A stretch of 64,000 nt of DNA. Source: Halopseudomonas salina. GTDB lineage: Bacteria > Pseudomonadota > Gammaproteobacteria > Pseudomonadales > Pseudomonadaceae. Position numbers and translations under genes: made by a program. Under the pieces are notes generated by a model. It did not search any database, was not told the DNA's origin, and saw nothing but the letters and a program-made list of their open reading frames with translations. Positions 25,605 to 35,402 of the stretch are shown piece by piece; position 1 is the stretch's first letter, and every line of letters begins with the position of its first letter. The DNA lies in NCBI RefSeq assembly GCF_008641105.1, contig NZ_VTTI01000003.1, positions 208,981 through 272,980 of the forward strand, given 5' to 3'.

Positions 25605-27653
25605 ATGCGACCTTTGATTTTCCGGAGTGCCTTGCTGGTCTCCGCCCTGACCCTCGCAGCCTGCAATGGCTCTGATTCCGACGACAACACTCCGGACAAT
25701 TCCACCAGCCCCTTCACCCTCCAGCTGCTGCATTTTGCTGACGTGGACGGCGGTGGCACGGCAGCCATGTTCAATGTCGATAACTTTTCAGCGCTGGTTG
25801 ACCATTTTAGGGGAGAAATGCCGGACAACACCCTGCTGGTAAGCTCTGGCGATAATTACATCCCCGGCCCGATCTTCCAGGCCAGCGGTGATCCGCGCAT
25901 GGACGCTGTCGTAGGCGTAGCAGATGAGGGGCGCGGCGAAACACAGATCCAGAACCAGCTTGGTGTACAAGTATCCGCTGTCGGAAACCACGACCTGGAT
26001 ACCGGACCTGCAGGTTTTGCCGGCATCATCGCACCGGACGGCGCTTACAGCGGTGCCGAATTTCCGTACATATCGTCCAATATTGATTTTGCTGCCGATC
26101 CCGCCACCGCAGGCCTCTTGGTCGCGGGAGGCCAGGAAGCAAGCAGCATTGGCGGCAAGGTTGCACCCTCGGCGGTAATTACCGTGAACGGGGAGCGTAT
26201 CGGCCTGGTGGGAGCCGTTACCCCTACCCTTCCATCCATTACCTCAACGGGTAACCTGACCATTGCGCCTGCAGGCTTTCAGAGCAATAACGAAGGCAGT
26301 CTCGATGATCTGGCCGCGGTGATTCAGGCTGAGGTAGATGCGCTGCGAAATGATGAAATCAACAAGATCATTCTGCTTTCGCACATGCAGGTCCTTGATG
26401 TAGAACGTGCACTGGCAACTCGCCTGGAAGGCGTTGATATCATTGTAGGTGGCGGCTCCAACACCATTCTGGCCAACAACAATGATGTCCTGCGTGACGG
26501 CGATAGTGCCGGCGATGATTATCCACTGATGTTTACCAGCCCGGCCAACGAGCCGGTGCTGCTGGTCAATACCGATGCGGATTACAAGTATCTGGGCCGT
26601 TTGCTGGTCGACTTCGACGATCAGGGCGTGATCATTACCGACAGCATCGACAACAGTGAAAGCGGTGCCTGGGCGAGCATCGACAGCATCGTGACCCAGC
26701 AAAACGCCACGCCCATCGCAGATGTGACTGACGTTGCGGATGTCATTCGGGTCATTCTCGGCGAACTGGATGGGACCGCCTTTGGTGTAACCGAGGTCTT
26801 CCTGGATGGTCGCCGCGAGTTTGTACGTAGCCGCGAGACTAACCTGGGTAATCTGTCAGCCGATGCCAACCTCTGGTACGCGTCGGAAATGACCCTCACC
26901 GCACCACCCCTGGTATCAGTGAAGAACGGCGGCGGTATTCGCGCACCAATTGGACGTATTGTCAGCCCTGCCGGCTCTACCTCCGCTGATGATCTGCAGC
27001 TACTGCCACCGGCAGGCAATGACTTCGGCAAGCCCGAGGGCGGCATTTCACAGCTGGATATCCAGACCGCCTTTGCCTTCAACAATGGCCTGGCCCTGGT
27101 AACCATGACTGCTGCCGAGCTGCACGATCTGACCGAGGAGATGATCAAGGGCAACTTTACCCATACGTCTGGTCTGCGTCTGAGCTTTGATCCAACGGCA
27201 CCCGCGCGCTCCAACGGCGACACCAACCTGGGACTGGCTACTGATGGGCAGCGGGTAATCGACCTCGACGTGCTGGTTGACCCGACCGCCACCACCGAAG
27301 CTGCTCGCTGGGACCGCATCGTTGAAGATGGCGTCGTAGTCGGCAATCCTAATCGCAGCTTCCGTGTAGTGGCTCTGGACTTTCTGGCCAACTGCGCAGC
27401 GCCGGCCGGCTCACCCTTTGCTACCGCCAACTGCGGCAGCTCCTGGCCATTCAAGGGTTTGCTCAACGCCGAGCATAAATCCCTGCTGGAGGCCGACGTA
27501 GCGAATAACGATCCAGGCCAGGTGAGCTTTTCCAGCACCGGCGGTGAACAGGATGCACTTGCCGAGTATCTGCTGGAGTTTCACGGCGATAGTACCAAGG
27601 CTTACGATGTACCCTTCAATGTCAACGAACGCCTGATACCTGTAGCACCCTGA
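25605..27653 (+). CDS. Bifunctional metallophosphatase/5'-nucleotidase-like lipoprotein
   Basis: 682 residues. A lipobox LTLAAC puts the lipidated cysteine at residue 20. Residues about 37-380 are a calcineurin-like phosphoesterase domain, and residues 380-660 a 5'-nucleotidase C-terminal domain (KNGGGIRAPI, FAFNNGLALVTMT). Metal-site motifs are altered: the usual NDxHG reads ADVDGG (Asp46, Asp48), and GGHTH reads GGGSN, while SSGDNYIPG, GNHDLD and LSHMQ are kept. This matches a marine subgroup I have seen, so it may be active on an unusual substrate. It would release phosphate from nucleotides outside the inner membrane. A terminator follows. Confidence 0.85.
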   Translation: MRPLIFRSALLVSALTLAACNGSDSDDNTPDNSTSPFTLQLLHFADVDGGGTAAMFNVDNFSALVDHFRGEMPDNTLLVSSGDNYIPGPIFQASGDPRMDAVVGVADEGRGETQIQNQLGVQVSAVGNHDLDTGPAGFAGIIAPDGAYSGAEFPYISSNIDFAADPATAGLLVAGGQEASSIGGKVAPSAVITVNGERIGLVGAVTPTLPSITSTGNLTIAPAGFQSNNEGSLDDLAAVIQAEVDALRNDEINKIILLSHMQVLDVERALATRLEGVDIIVGGGSNTILANNNDVLRDGDSAGDDYPLMFTSPANEPVLLVNTDADYKYLGRLLVDFDDQGVIITDSIDNSESGAWASIDSIVTQQNATPIADVTDVADVIRVILGELDGTAFGVTEVFLDGRREFVRSRETNLGNLSADANLWYASEMTLTAPPLVSVKNGGGIRAPIGRIVSPAGSTSADDLQLLPPAGNDFGKPEGGISQLDIQTAFAFNNGLALVTMTAAELHDLTEEMIKGNFTHTSGLRLSFDPTAPARSNGDTNLGLATDGQRVIDLDVLVDPTATTEAARWDRIVEDGVVVGNPNRSFRVVALDFLANCAAPAGSPFATANCGSSWPFKGLLNAEHKSLLEADVANNDPGQVSFSSTGGEQDALAEYLLEFHGDSTKAYDVPFNVNERLIPVAP

Positions 27654-27682
27654 CAAATAACAAGCGTAACGCGCTAGACATT

Positions 27683-27705
27683 ACCCCGGCTTGCCGGGGT
27701 TTTTT
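27683..27705 (+). terminator. Rho-independent terminator of the nucleotidase-like gene
   Basis: ACCCCGGC (27683-27690) pairs with GCCGGGGT (27693-27700) across a 2-base loop and is followed by six Ts (27700-27705). Confidence 0.9.
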
Positions 27706-27731
27706 ATTCGTGTGGGGAAAGATACCCTGGC

Positions 27732-29174
27732 TCAGGCCGTTTTACAGCAAGCCAGTTTGCCAACGAAATCTTTTGCCGGCAGCGGATGACCCAGTAGGTA
27801 ACCCTGGAGCACATCACAATTCATAGCGGCCAGATAGGATCGCTGTTCTGCCGTTTCGATGCCTTCTGCAACGATACGCAGGCCGAGGGCCTGACCAAAT
27901 TGCACCACCGCCGAGATAACCGCCCGGTCACGCGGGCCATGCTGCACACCGTTGACAAAACCGCGCGCTGTTTTCAACTCTTTGACTGGCAGGTCCTTGA
28001 GGTGCAGCAAGCTCGAATGACCAGAACCGAAGGCATCCAGTGAGACATCAACCCCCAGGTCGGCCAGAGCATGCAGAACTTGCATGCTGGCGCCAAGCTC
28101 ACCCATGACAACGGTTTCAGTGATTTCGATGATCAGGGTACCGGCCGGAAGAGCGTTAGTTTCCAGGGCAGATTTCACGCTATCGACAAACCCGACGTGT
28201 GAAAGCTGCATAGCGGACACGTTGACGGCGACACACCATTGCGTATGACCTTCTGAGCGCCAAATACCCATTTGCCGGCATGCTTGCTGCAATACCCATT
28301 TGTCGATCTCGACAATCAGGCCCGACTGCTCGGCCAGGCCGATAAATGCACTTGGAGCAAGTAGACCCTGAGTTGGATGGTGCCAACGCACCAAGGCCTC
28401 TGCGCCCACAACGTGCCCGCCACTAGCGGAAAACTTAGGTTGGTAGTAAAGCTCGAACTCCTCTTTCTGCAGCGCACGCCGCAAATCCTGCAGCAGATCA
28501 AGTTGATCGACTGCTTCGGCATTCATGGAAGAATCAAAAAAGCTGAATGCATTCTTGCCATGAAATTTGGCGTGATACATCGCCGCGTCAGCATTGGTCA
28601 GCAGCGTTTGTTGATCCGAACCGTCGCAGGGGTAAATCGCGACGCCGAGGCTGGTTGAGAGACGCAATTCGTGATCGCCGACATGGAAGGGATCCCTGAT
28701 CAACCTGATGATCAATTCCGCTATGCTTGCTGCATCTTCCAGACCATCGACTTGTGCGAGCACCACGAACTCATCGCCTCCCACCCTTGCGACGGTATCA
28801 GAGGCGCGGAGCCTTTCGGTCAAGCGCCGGCCAACCTGATTGAGAAGCTCGTCGCCAACCGGATGGCCAAAGCTATCATTAATTGACTTGAAGCCGTCCA
28901 GATCAAGGAACATCAGGGTAAACATGCCACTCTGACGTTTGTTTTTACCGATACTTTGCTCAATCCGGTCTTCCAGCAACAGGCGATTCGGCAATTTGGT
29001 GAGCGTGTCATGCAACGCCAGTTGCGTCAGCTCCTTGTTGGATCTCACACCACCGCCGAGAAGCACCGTGTCTCTACCGACACGTCTATCTAGTAACGTG
29101 GTAACTACCGCGATGCCAAGCGTAAGCAAGGCCAGAACCAGCAATGCTGTGGTCAGGTCATAGCTACCAATCAA
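27732..29174 (-). CDS. Membrane GGDEF-EAL protein with degenerate EAL domain
   Basis: 480 residues. One membrane helix (about 5-28) precedes a GGDEF domain with an intact GGDEF motif (132-136) and RxxD site (Arg123-Asp126). The EAL domain (about 230-475) keeps EAL at 259-261 but reads D380-A-F-G-S-G-H where active phosphodiesterases have DDFGTGY, and LKTAR where they have LKIDR. The second aspartate of the metal site is thus lost, and hydrolysis of cyclic di-GMP is doubtful; the domain may bind the nucleotide or be regulatory. The start is TTG at 29174, supported by GAGGA six bases upstream. Net activity is predicted to be synthesis. Confidence 0.9.
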   Translation of the reverse strand: MIGSYDLTTALLVLALLTLGIAVVTTLLDRRVGRDTVLLGGGVRSNKELTQLALHDTLTKLPNRLLLEDRIEQSIGKNKRQSGMFTLMFLDLDGFKSINDSFGHPVGDELLNQVGRRLTERLRASDTVARVGGDEFVVLAQVDGLEDAASIAELIIRLIRDPFHVGDHELRLSTSLGVAIYPCDGSDQQTLLTNADAAMYHAKFHGKNAFSFFDSSMNAEAVDQLDLLQDLRRALQKEEFELYYQPKFSASGGHVVGAEALVRWHHPTQGLLAPSAFIGLAEQSGLIVEIDKWVLQQACRQMGIWRSEGHTQWCVAVNVSAMQLSHVGFVDSVKSALETNALPAGTLIIEITETVVMGELGASMQVLHALADLGVDVSLDAFGSGHSSLLHLKDLPVKELKTARGFVNGVQHGPRDRAVISAVVQFGQALGLRIVAEGIETAEQRSYLAAMNCDVLQGYLLGHPLPAKDFVGKLACCKTA

Positions 29175-29263
29175 AAGGATTCCTCGTTTGATGTAAAGCC
29201 TGGATGAACATGCAGGTCACTTTAATGCGCCCGATCAGCAAGTCGCCGAGCCCCCAATCGCGT

Positions 29264-30019
29264 CTAGGCAATAAACTCCACGATGGCATTCTGGAAACTC
29301 GCCCTGATCAAGACAGTGGTGTGATCACCAGAGACAACTTTTAGTTCCGCTCCGTTTATCGCCTTTTGCAGCTTTCCCGGTTGTCTGGAAAATGGATCCC
29401 TGTTGCCGGCGATAATGAGCGTGGGTGCGGATATCATCTCCAGGGGTATACGCTTGGAATGGAAGGCAAGAGCCTGTGCTGCCATAGCCTTGCGATCTGC
29501 CCACACCACGTCGGCAAGCAATCGGAAGCCAGCCAGAGTGGGGTTGCGAATCGCCCAACGGCTGCCCAACATGGCTTCTGCCAAGGCTTTTTTTCCTTGG
29601 GTGCGATATCGACTGTTCAGGTGGAGAACATCACCTCCAACGCCACCGACTACCAGTCGACGGATGCGCGACTCTCCGGTCGCGGCCAGCAGGGCTACAG
29701 TTGCTCCCATAGAGTAACCAACCAGATCGACCTCATGCAGATCGAGCTCGTCAAGGAGACACGACAGATCCCTGACCATTCGTGACTCACCATAACCCGT
29801 CTGGTCCTGTGGCTTGCCAGAGCGTCCATGACCTCGGGCGTCAAAGGTGATCACGTAGCGGCCCGCCGCGGTCAGCCGGCGCACAATACCGGGAATGACC
29901 CAGTTGAACCGCGCGTTGGCTACGTAGCCATGATGCAGCACGACAGGTGGTTGATCAGATTGGCGACCCCATGTCTGGTAAAAAATCTCCACTCCATCAA
30001 ATGACTTGAACCGACTCAT
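29264..30019 (-). CDS. Alpha/beta hydrolase
   Basis: 251 residues. The nucleophile elbow GYSMGA holds the serine, an acid residue lies in IIAGNRDPF, and the histidine in GDHTT completes the triad. VVLHHGYVANARFNW forms the oxyanion-hole region and DARGHGRSGKP is typical of the family. There is no signal peptide, so it is cytosolic. The substrate cannot be inferred; a small ester or lactone is likely. It is followed by the GGDEF-EAL gene on the same strand after an 89-base gap. Confidence 0.88.
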   Translation of the reverse strand: MSRFKSFDGVEIFYQTWGRQSDQPPVVLHHGYVANARFNWVIPGIVRRLTAAGRYVITFDARGHGRSGKPQDQTGYGESRMVRDLSCLLDELDLHEVDLVGYSMGATVALLAATGESRIRRLVVGGVGGDVLHLNSRYRTQGKKALAEAMLGSRWAIRNPTLAGFRLLADVVWADRKAMAAQALAFHSKRIPLEMISAPTLIIAGNRDPFSRQPGKLQKAINGAELKVVSGDHTTVLIRASFQNAIVEFIA

Positions 30020-30389
30020 AAAAACCCCCAGGGTTGACCGCGATAACGATTCGAGCTCCCCATTATGATCATGTTAAGCCTTTTTAGTTTTATGTATTTT
30101 TTATGATACACATAATCCTTTAGCTCCAAGAACCCCACAACCGGATACGCACGTGCCGCTATTACCCTTGGTGCACACCAGCCCCTGAGAACGCCCCCCT
30201 TCACGAACGATCTTCTGAACTATTGATGGCTAGCCCGTTCTATTTTTCTGATGAAGTTAATCAGCCTCAAGGTCTCCGGCTCCCCAGGGATAAACCGAGC
30301 AGACCCCAACCAGCGGACGCATTCATCGCATTCAAGGCTTTACCACAAGCCGTTTTTACCGTGACTCAAGCTAAAATGAGGACTACCCC
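30020..30389. other. AT-rich divergent intergenic region
   Basis: A 370-base gap between the divergently oriented hydrolase and hemerythrin genes. Positions 30060-30125 are notably AT-rich compared with the surroundings and probably hold promoter elements, but no -35/-10 pair is compelling. A 62-codon minus-strand frame (30016-30204) has neither a ribosome site nor family resemblance and is not kept. No hairpin terminator or repeat is evident. Confidence 0.4.
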
Positions 30390-30845
30390 ATGAACGCTAT
30401 CGAATTGCTCAAGGAAGACCATCAGAAAGTACTGAAAATGCTGGACGAAATTGCCGGCACTACCGAGCGCGCAGTCAAGACACGTACCGACTTGCTAGGC
30501 AAGATCGAGGCCGAGTTGAAAGTGCATACAGCCCTGGAAGAGGAAGACTTCTATCCGGCCTACAAGGCTGCCGGGGGCAAGGATGAGGCAAGGATGTATC
30601 ACGAAGCGGTAGAAGAGCATCGTGCAGTGGAAAAGCTGGTTCTGCCTGACCTGCTCAAGACCAAGCCTGACTCACTCCAGTTTTCCGGCCGGGTCAAGGT
30701 CCTCAAGGAGCTGCTCGAGCATCACATCGAGGAGGAAGAAACCGAGATGTTTGTGGATGCAGAAAAATTGCTCTCCAAGGAACAACTGAACACGCTGGGC
30801 GAGAAGATGGCTGCCAAACAGAAGAAGCTCAAGGCACAAGGCTGA
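30390..30845 (+). CDS. Hemerythrin-like HHE domain protein
   Basis: 151 residues, mostly helical and charged. The histidine and glutamate pattern of the HHE cation-binding domain is present: LLKEDHQKVLKMLDE, HTALEEEDFYPAY, YHEAVEEHRAVEKL and LLEHHIEEEETEMF. These residues form a non-haem di-iron site that binds O2 or NO, or stores iron. The protein is cytosolic. The gene appears to be a single transcription unit; stress-linked regulation is plausible but not shown. Confidence 0.9.
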   Translation: MNAIELLKEDHQKVLKMLDEIAGTTERAVKTRTDLLGKIEAELKVHTALEEEDFYPAYKAAGGKDEARMYHEAVEEHRAVEKLVLPDLLKTKPDSLQFSGRVKVLKELLEHHIEEEETEMFVDAEKLLSKEQLNTLGEKMAAKQKKLKAQG

Positions 30846-30912
30846 GTCCAAGTTACCAGCAGCCGGCAGAATCGCATTCTGCCGGCTCTATCTGAACGCA
30901 TTTCCAACGTTG

Positions 30913-33300
30913 CTATTCCTTCGCCCCGTCCGCTTCACCGCCCAGTTTGTAAGCCAGGACGTAGTCACCAATAGTAGTTCCGACCGATCCGTGTCCACCT
31001 GCAACCAGAACCACCATTTGCTCACCCCGGCTGTTGAGATAGGTCATCGGAGTGGCCTGGCCGCCAGCAGGAATGCGCTGCTCCCATAGTTGTTCACCAT
31101 CGGTAACCCGGTAGGCGCGGAAGTAGTCGTCCACGGTTGCGGCCAGGAAGGCTACGCCACCACCAGTGATGATCGGGCCACCAATCCCCGGTACGCCGAG
31201 TTTCAGCTTCAGTGGTAACGGAGTCATATCCTGCACCGTGCCATTCTTGTGCTGCCAATGGACTTTCCCGGTACGCAGATCGGCACCGGCCACGTATCCC
31301 CATGGCGGCTGCTGACAGGGAATGCCGAGCGGTGACAGGAAGGGCTGCATCTCGACAGCATAATCGGCGCCGGCATTGGAGTTGATACCCTGCTCTCCGC
31401 TGTTGCTCGCCTTGGCAGCGTCACTGTCGTCCCTGGGAATCAACCTGGCGGTGAATGCCAGGTACAGGGGCATCCCGAACATCACCTGACGCTCGGGATC
31501 GACGGCGATGCCGCCCCAGTTGAAGACGCCGAAGTTGCCCGGATACACCAGTGTGCCCTGCACTGAAGGGGGCGTGTACCGCCCCTCGTAGCGCAACGAC
31601 TGAAAACGGATACGGCAGACCATCTGGTCAAGCAGGCTGGCGCCCCACATGTCCGCAGACCGCATGGGAGAAGGGGCAAAGCTCAAAGCGGAAACCGGCT
31701 GGGTTGGCGCCGCGTAGTCCCCTTCGATAGTTCCCTGTGGGGCGGGCTCCTCGCCGATCGGCAGTATAGGTTCGCCGGTAGCGCGATTGAGCACGTAAAC
31801 ATCACCCTGCTTGGTCGGAACCACGAGCCCTGGTTGCAGGCCCTGTTCGGTCTCGATATCCACCAGGCTCGGCTGTGCTGGTGTATCCATATCCCAGAGA
31901 TCATGGTGAACAAACTGTTGCACCCATTCAGCCTGACCGGTTTCCAGGTTCAGCGCGACCACAGAGCTGGCGTACTTTTCTTCCGCAGGCGAGCGATATA
32001 CGCCGATCTGATCTGGCGTGCGATTGCCCATCGGGAAGTACACCAGACCCAGGTCCTCGTCGGCGCTGGCAATCGCCCAGCTGTTGGGCGAGCTGGTAGC
32101 GTAGGTGTCGCCTTCGGCAATCGGAGCGGTATCCTCGGGATTACCCGAATCCCAGTTCCAGCGCAATTCGCCGGACCGGGCGTCGTAAGCGCGAATCACA
32201 CCAGACGGCGCATTGATGGCGTAATTGTCATTGACCGAGCCGGCGACAATGACCAGACCGGCGATCACAATCGGTGGTGAAGTGGAGTAATAAAAACCAG
32301 ACTGGGTGTAAGGCATGTTATGCATCAGATCCAGCTCGCCATCATCTGCGAAATTACTGCAGCGCGCCCCGGTAGCTGGATCTAGCGCCAGCAAGCGCGC
32401 ATCTGAGGTGGGCAGGAACAGCTGAGCGTCGCATGTCTTGCTGGCCAGCTCGTGCGCAGGTCCGGCTGGCTCGCGCGATACCGTCCGCAGCGAGGAGGAT
32501 CCAACAGGCGCATCCGAGGTACCGGCACCAGGTGCGAGGTAGGAGACCCCGCGGCAGGTCTGATGCTGCCGCTGACTATCGAGCGGCACCTGCGCGTTGT
32601 AAACCCATAACTCTTCGCCAGTGTCGGCATGCAGCGCCACCAGCCAGTTATGGGGCGTGCACAGATACAGGCTGTCAGCGATTTTCAGGGGCGTAGCTTC
32701 GTAGGTGGTTTCACCGATGTCCTGGGGCCCTTTCAGATCGCCGGTCTGGTACTGCCAGGCCAGCTCCAGCTCGCCAACGTTATCCGGTGTTATCTGGTCT
32801 ATAGGCGAATAACGCTGACCATGATTGCTACGACCATAGCTGGTCCAGTTATTGGCTGGGGTGTCTCCCAGGTCGGGGTCGCTGACGATCGATTCGGTGT
32901 TGAGCTGACCTTCAATCCGGTGAGCGTCATAGGCCAGACTTGATAGGAGTATGACGCCGGTAACCGCCCAAACCGCAAATAGCGCCAGCGCTGGCTTGCG
33001 CCTCAAGGTATTACCGGGCAGCAACAGGGGGATTGCCAACAGCAACAGCAGACCCAGGCGGGTTGCCAGCGGCCACCAATCGTAGCCGGACTCCCATAGC
33101 GCCCAAAGTGCGGTAGACAGCAGCAACAAGGCGTAGAGCAGTTGTGCGGCCGCGCGACGGGTTCTGATCAAAACGCCGGTCGCGATCAGTGCCGCACCTG
33201 CCAGAAGGTAGTACAGGCTGCCGCCCAATACAGCGAGCCAGATACCGCCACCGAGCAGAAACAGCCCAATTAAGAGAAAAATGACTGATAAAGCCAGCAT
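30913..33300 (-). CDS. Membrane-bound PQQ-dependent dehydrogenase (glucose/quinate/shikimate family)
   Basis: About 795 residues. Five hydrophobic segments fill residues 1-130 (ending near LALFAVWAVTGVILL). The rest is a periplasmic eight-bladed propeller of the quinoprotein family, with repeats such as WVYNAQVPLDSQ, LLALDPATGAR, GEQLWEQRIPAGG and WGAS. It oxidises a polyol, sugar or cyclic acid at the periplasmic face and passes electrons to ubiquinone. Which substrate is used cannot be read directly. The ATG at 33300 is chosen because AAGGTG lies upstream, instead of a GTG three codons earlier. No PQQ synthesis genes are in the window. Confidence 0.9.
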   Translation of the reverse strand: MLALSVIFLLIGLFLLGGGIWLAVLGGSLYYLLAGAALIATGVLIRTRRAAAQLLYALLLLSTALWALWESGYDWWPLATRLGLLLLLAIPLLLPGNTLRRKPALALFAVWAVTGVILLSSLAYDAHRIEGQLNTESIVSDPDLGDTPANNWTSYGRSNHGQRYSPIDQITPDNVGELELAWQYQTGDLKGPQDIGETTYEATPLKIADSLYLCTPHNWLVALHADTGEELWVYNAQVPLDSQRQHQTCRGVSYLAPGAGTSDAPVGSSSLRTVSREPAGPAHELASKTCDAQLFLPTSDARLLALDPATGARCSNFADDGELDLMHNMPYTQSGFYYSTSPPIVIAGLVIVAGSVNDNYAINAPSGVIRAYDARSGELRWNWDSGNPEDTAPIAEGDTYATSSPNSWAIASADEDLGLVYFPMGNRTPDQIGVYRSPAEEKYASSVVALNLETGQAEWVQQFVHHDLWDMDTPAQPSLVDIETEQGLQPGLVVPTKQGDVYVLNRATGEPILPIGEEPAPQGTIEGDYAAPTQPVSALSFAPSPMRSADMWGASLLDQMVCRIRFQSLRYEGRYTPPSVQGTLVYPGNFGVFNWGGIAVDPERQVMFGMPLYLAFTARLIPRDDSDAAKASNSGEQGINSNAGADYAVEMQPFLSPLGIPCQQPPWGYVAGADLRTGKVHWQHKNGTVQDMTPLPLKLKLGVPGIGGPIITGGGVAFLAATVDDYFRAYRVTDGEQLWEQRIPAGGQATPMTYLNSRGEQMVVLVAGGHGSVGTTIGDYVLAYKLGGEADGAKE

Positions 33301-33466
33301 GGTAAGCACCTTGTAGCGGGTGAAGTATCGGGGTTGTCTCAGTCAGGTTAGTCGATGCAGCAGCTTTTGTTTCCCATTATCAAGCGCGGGCCGGGAGTTT
33401 GTTGCTTGGTCTACGACTGCTTCTTGGTTAACATGTTTGTGCTTCCAACGTATAAGTGGCTCGTAG

Positions 33467-35194
33467 ATGGATCTACATTACAAGCAACTCTTTTTCCTAC
33501 TGCTGTTCTTGTTCCACGCGCCCAGCGTGCTTGCAGAGCCGCGTGCCCTCATCCACCAGCCCGAAGTCAGCCTTACCGAGTTCCGGATGGGCTACCACGT
33601 GGATGACTCCCAGTCTCTGACATATGCCGATGTGCGCGATCTGCCGTTCATCGAAACAGGCAACAAGACCACACTAGGGACCAGTGCCCGCGTCACATGG
33701 TTCAAGGTCATTCTGGAGAACACCTCGAGCGTCCGACAGGAGCTGTATGTTCATCTGCCCCATGCCTATCACCTCAAATCCGTCGGCTTCTTTGAAGAAC
33801 GCGATAACGAGCTGGCAAGCAGTCAGAATCTCGACATGGATCAGGCTGCAGATGACAGCCTGATGTACCGTGGCACTGCGGTGTACCCCTTAACCCTTTC
33901 AGCAGGTGAAGAAGCTACGCTTTATCTGCGAAGTCACTCCTTCTCCCACCAATGGTTTGCGGTGGACGTGTTTGACCATGAGGCATCCAGGCGAGCCCTG
34001 ATCGGCATCAACACCGACATCGCACTGTTGGTCGGCATGATGCTTGCCTTGGTGTTCTACAACGGCCTCCTGTATTTCGCTTCAAGCAAGAAAGAGAACA
34101 TTTTTTATTCCTTTTACCTGATTTCAGGGCTGGTCTGGATTGCGCTGTCCTATGGCCTGATTGCGAGCGCCTTCAACCTGTACGGCACTGCCGTTTTCAA
34201 GCTGAACATCTCGCTGATTACCATGCCAATTTTTCTCATGCTGTTCATGATGGCGATATTTGAAACCCGCAAGTTCTACCCCACTGAACATCGAGTTCTA
34301 CAGGGTCTGCTGGCTGTGTTGATCGGTGTGCTGGCCTGGGGCTTGTTTGATATCTCCGCGGCATTGAAGCCAGCCAGTACTCTGGCTGCGATAATGATGG
34401 TGGTCACCTTTTCGGTCAGCATTTCGCTGTACCGCAAGGGTAATCCGCTGGTGAAGTACTTCCTCGTCGGGCACACCTTCTTCGTGGTGTTCAACGGTTT
34501 TGCAGTGCTTTTTTACAAGGGGCTTGTCGAACCGAGTTATCTGAACAGCCATGGCGTTGGCATCGGCATCATGCTTGAAGCCCTCACCCTGGCGTTCATC
34601 ATCTCCTACCGGATCAAGATTCTTGAAGACATTAGAGCATCCCAGGATGAGCTAAAGAAACAAGCCGCAACCGATCCATTGACTCGCTTGTACAACCGCC
34701 GGTTTTTCTTCTCCGAGGCAGACTACCTGTTGGAGCTGGCCAGGAACAGCCATACGCCCCTCACGGTCGTGGTCATTGATATAGACCATTTCAAGCAAGT
34801 GAATGACACCCATGGTCACGGCGTTGGGGATCAGGTCATTGTCAGCATCGCCCAGGCGCTGAAAAAATTCAGTCGCTCCAAGGATCTGATTGCCCGTTTT
34901 GGCGGCGAGGAATTCGTCATGCTTTTACCGGAAACAGCTCTGGAGGAAGCAACTGGGTGTGCAGAACGCATCCGCGCGGCAATCGAGAACCTTCGCACGA
35001 CGGTTGAAGATAGCGACATCAAGTGCACTATCAGTCTGGGTATTGCGGCGGTTGACGTTAGCAACGAGAGCATCGAATCTGCCCTCAACCGAGCGGACAA
35101 GGCGCTTTACGAAGCGAAAAATACCGGACGAAATCGCATTTGTACCCACCAGTCTTACGCTGGCAACCGCACCGCACCGATCGTGTCAACGTAA
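33467..35194 (+). CDS. 7TM-DISM diguanylate cyclase
   Basis: 575 residues. A signal peptide (LFFLLLFLFHAPSVLA) precedes a periplasmic 7TMR-DISM extracellular domain 2 (about 30-175, with RVTWFKVILEN and YLRSHSF). Seven membrane helices cover about 182-385. The cytosolic GGDEF domain has a GGEEF motif at 479-483 and an RxxD site (Arg470-Asp473), so it should synthesise cyclic di-GMP with feedback control. The periplasmic domain is related to carbohydrate-binding folds, so it may sense a sugar or envelope ligand. It is divergent from the PQQ dehydrogenase gene. Confidence 0.92.
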   Translation: MDLHYKQLFFLLLFLFHAPSVLAEPRALIHQPEVSLTEFRMGYHVDDSQSLTYADVRDLPFIETGNKTTLGTSARVTWFKVILENTSSVRQELYVHLPHAYHLKSVGFFEERDNELASSQNLDMDQAADDSLMYRGTAVYPLTLSAGEEATLYLRSHSFSHQWFAVDVFDHEASRRALIGINTDIALLVGMMLALVFYNGLLYFASSKKENIFYSFYLISGLVWIALSYGLIASAFNLYGTAVFKLNISLITMPIFLMLFMMAIFETRKFYPTEHRVLQGLLAVLIGVLAWGLFDISAALKPASTLAAIMMVVTFSVSISLYRKGNPLVKYFLVGHTFFVVFNGFAVLFYKGLVEPSYLNSHGVGIGIMLEALTLAFIISYRIKILEDIRASQDELKKQAATDPLTRLYNRRFFFSEADYLLELARNSHTPLTVVVIDIDHFKQVNDTHGHGVGDQVIVSIAQALKKFSRSKDLIARFGGEEFVMLLPETALEEATGCAERIRAAIENLRTTVEDSDIKCTISLGIAAVDVSNESIESALNRADKALYEAKNTGRNRICTHQSYAGNRTAPIVST

Positions 35195-35402
35195 CATCAG
35201 GCACAAGTGACAGCATCAGAAAGTATCTCGCAATCGCCCAAAAAGGTGGAATGACTCTTTTTGTGGGCGAGTTCTTATTTTGAGTACAGAAGGGTTCCAA
35301 GCGTGACCGGCGCGTATTAAAACATTGCCGGTCGGCAGTGCTGCCCTGCAAGCAAGCCGCTGCTCCCTAGCTCTTAATAAGAACTCACCCTCTGGAGTCA
35401 CA

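Noticed and set aside
30016..30204. 62-codon minus-strand frame in an AT-rich gap
   Set aside because: No ribosome site, overlaps the promoter region, no family match.
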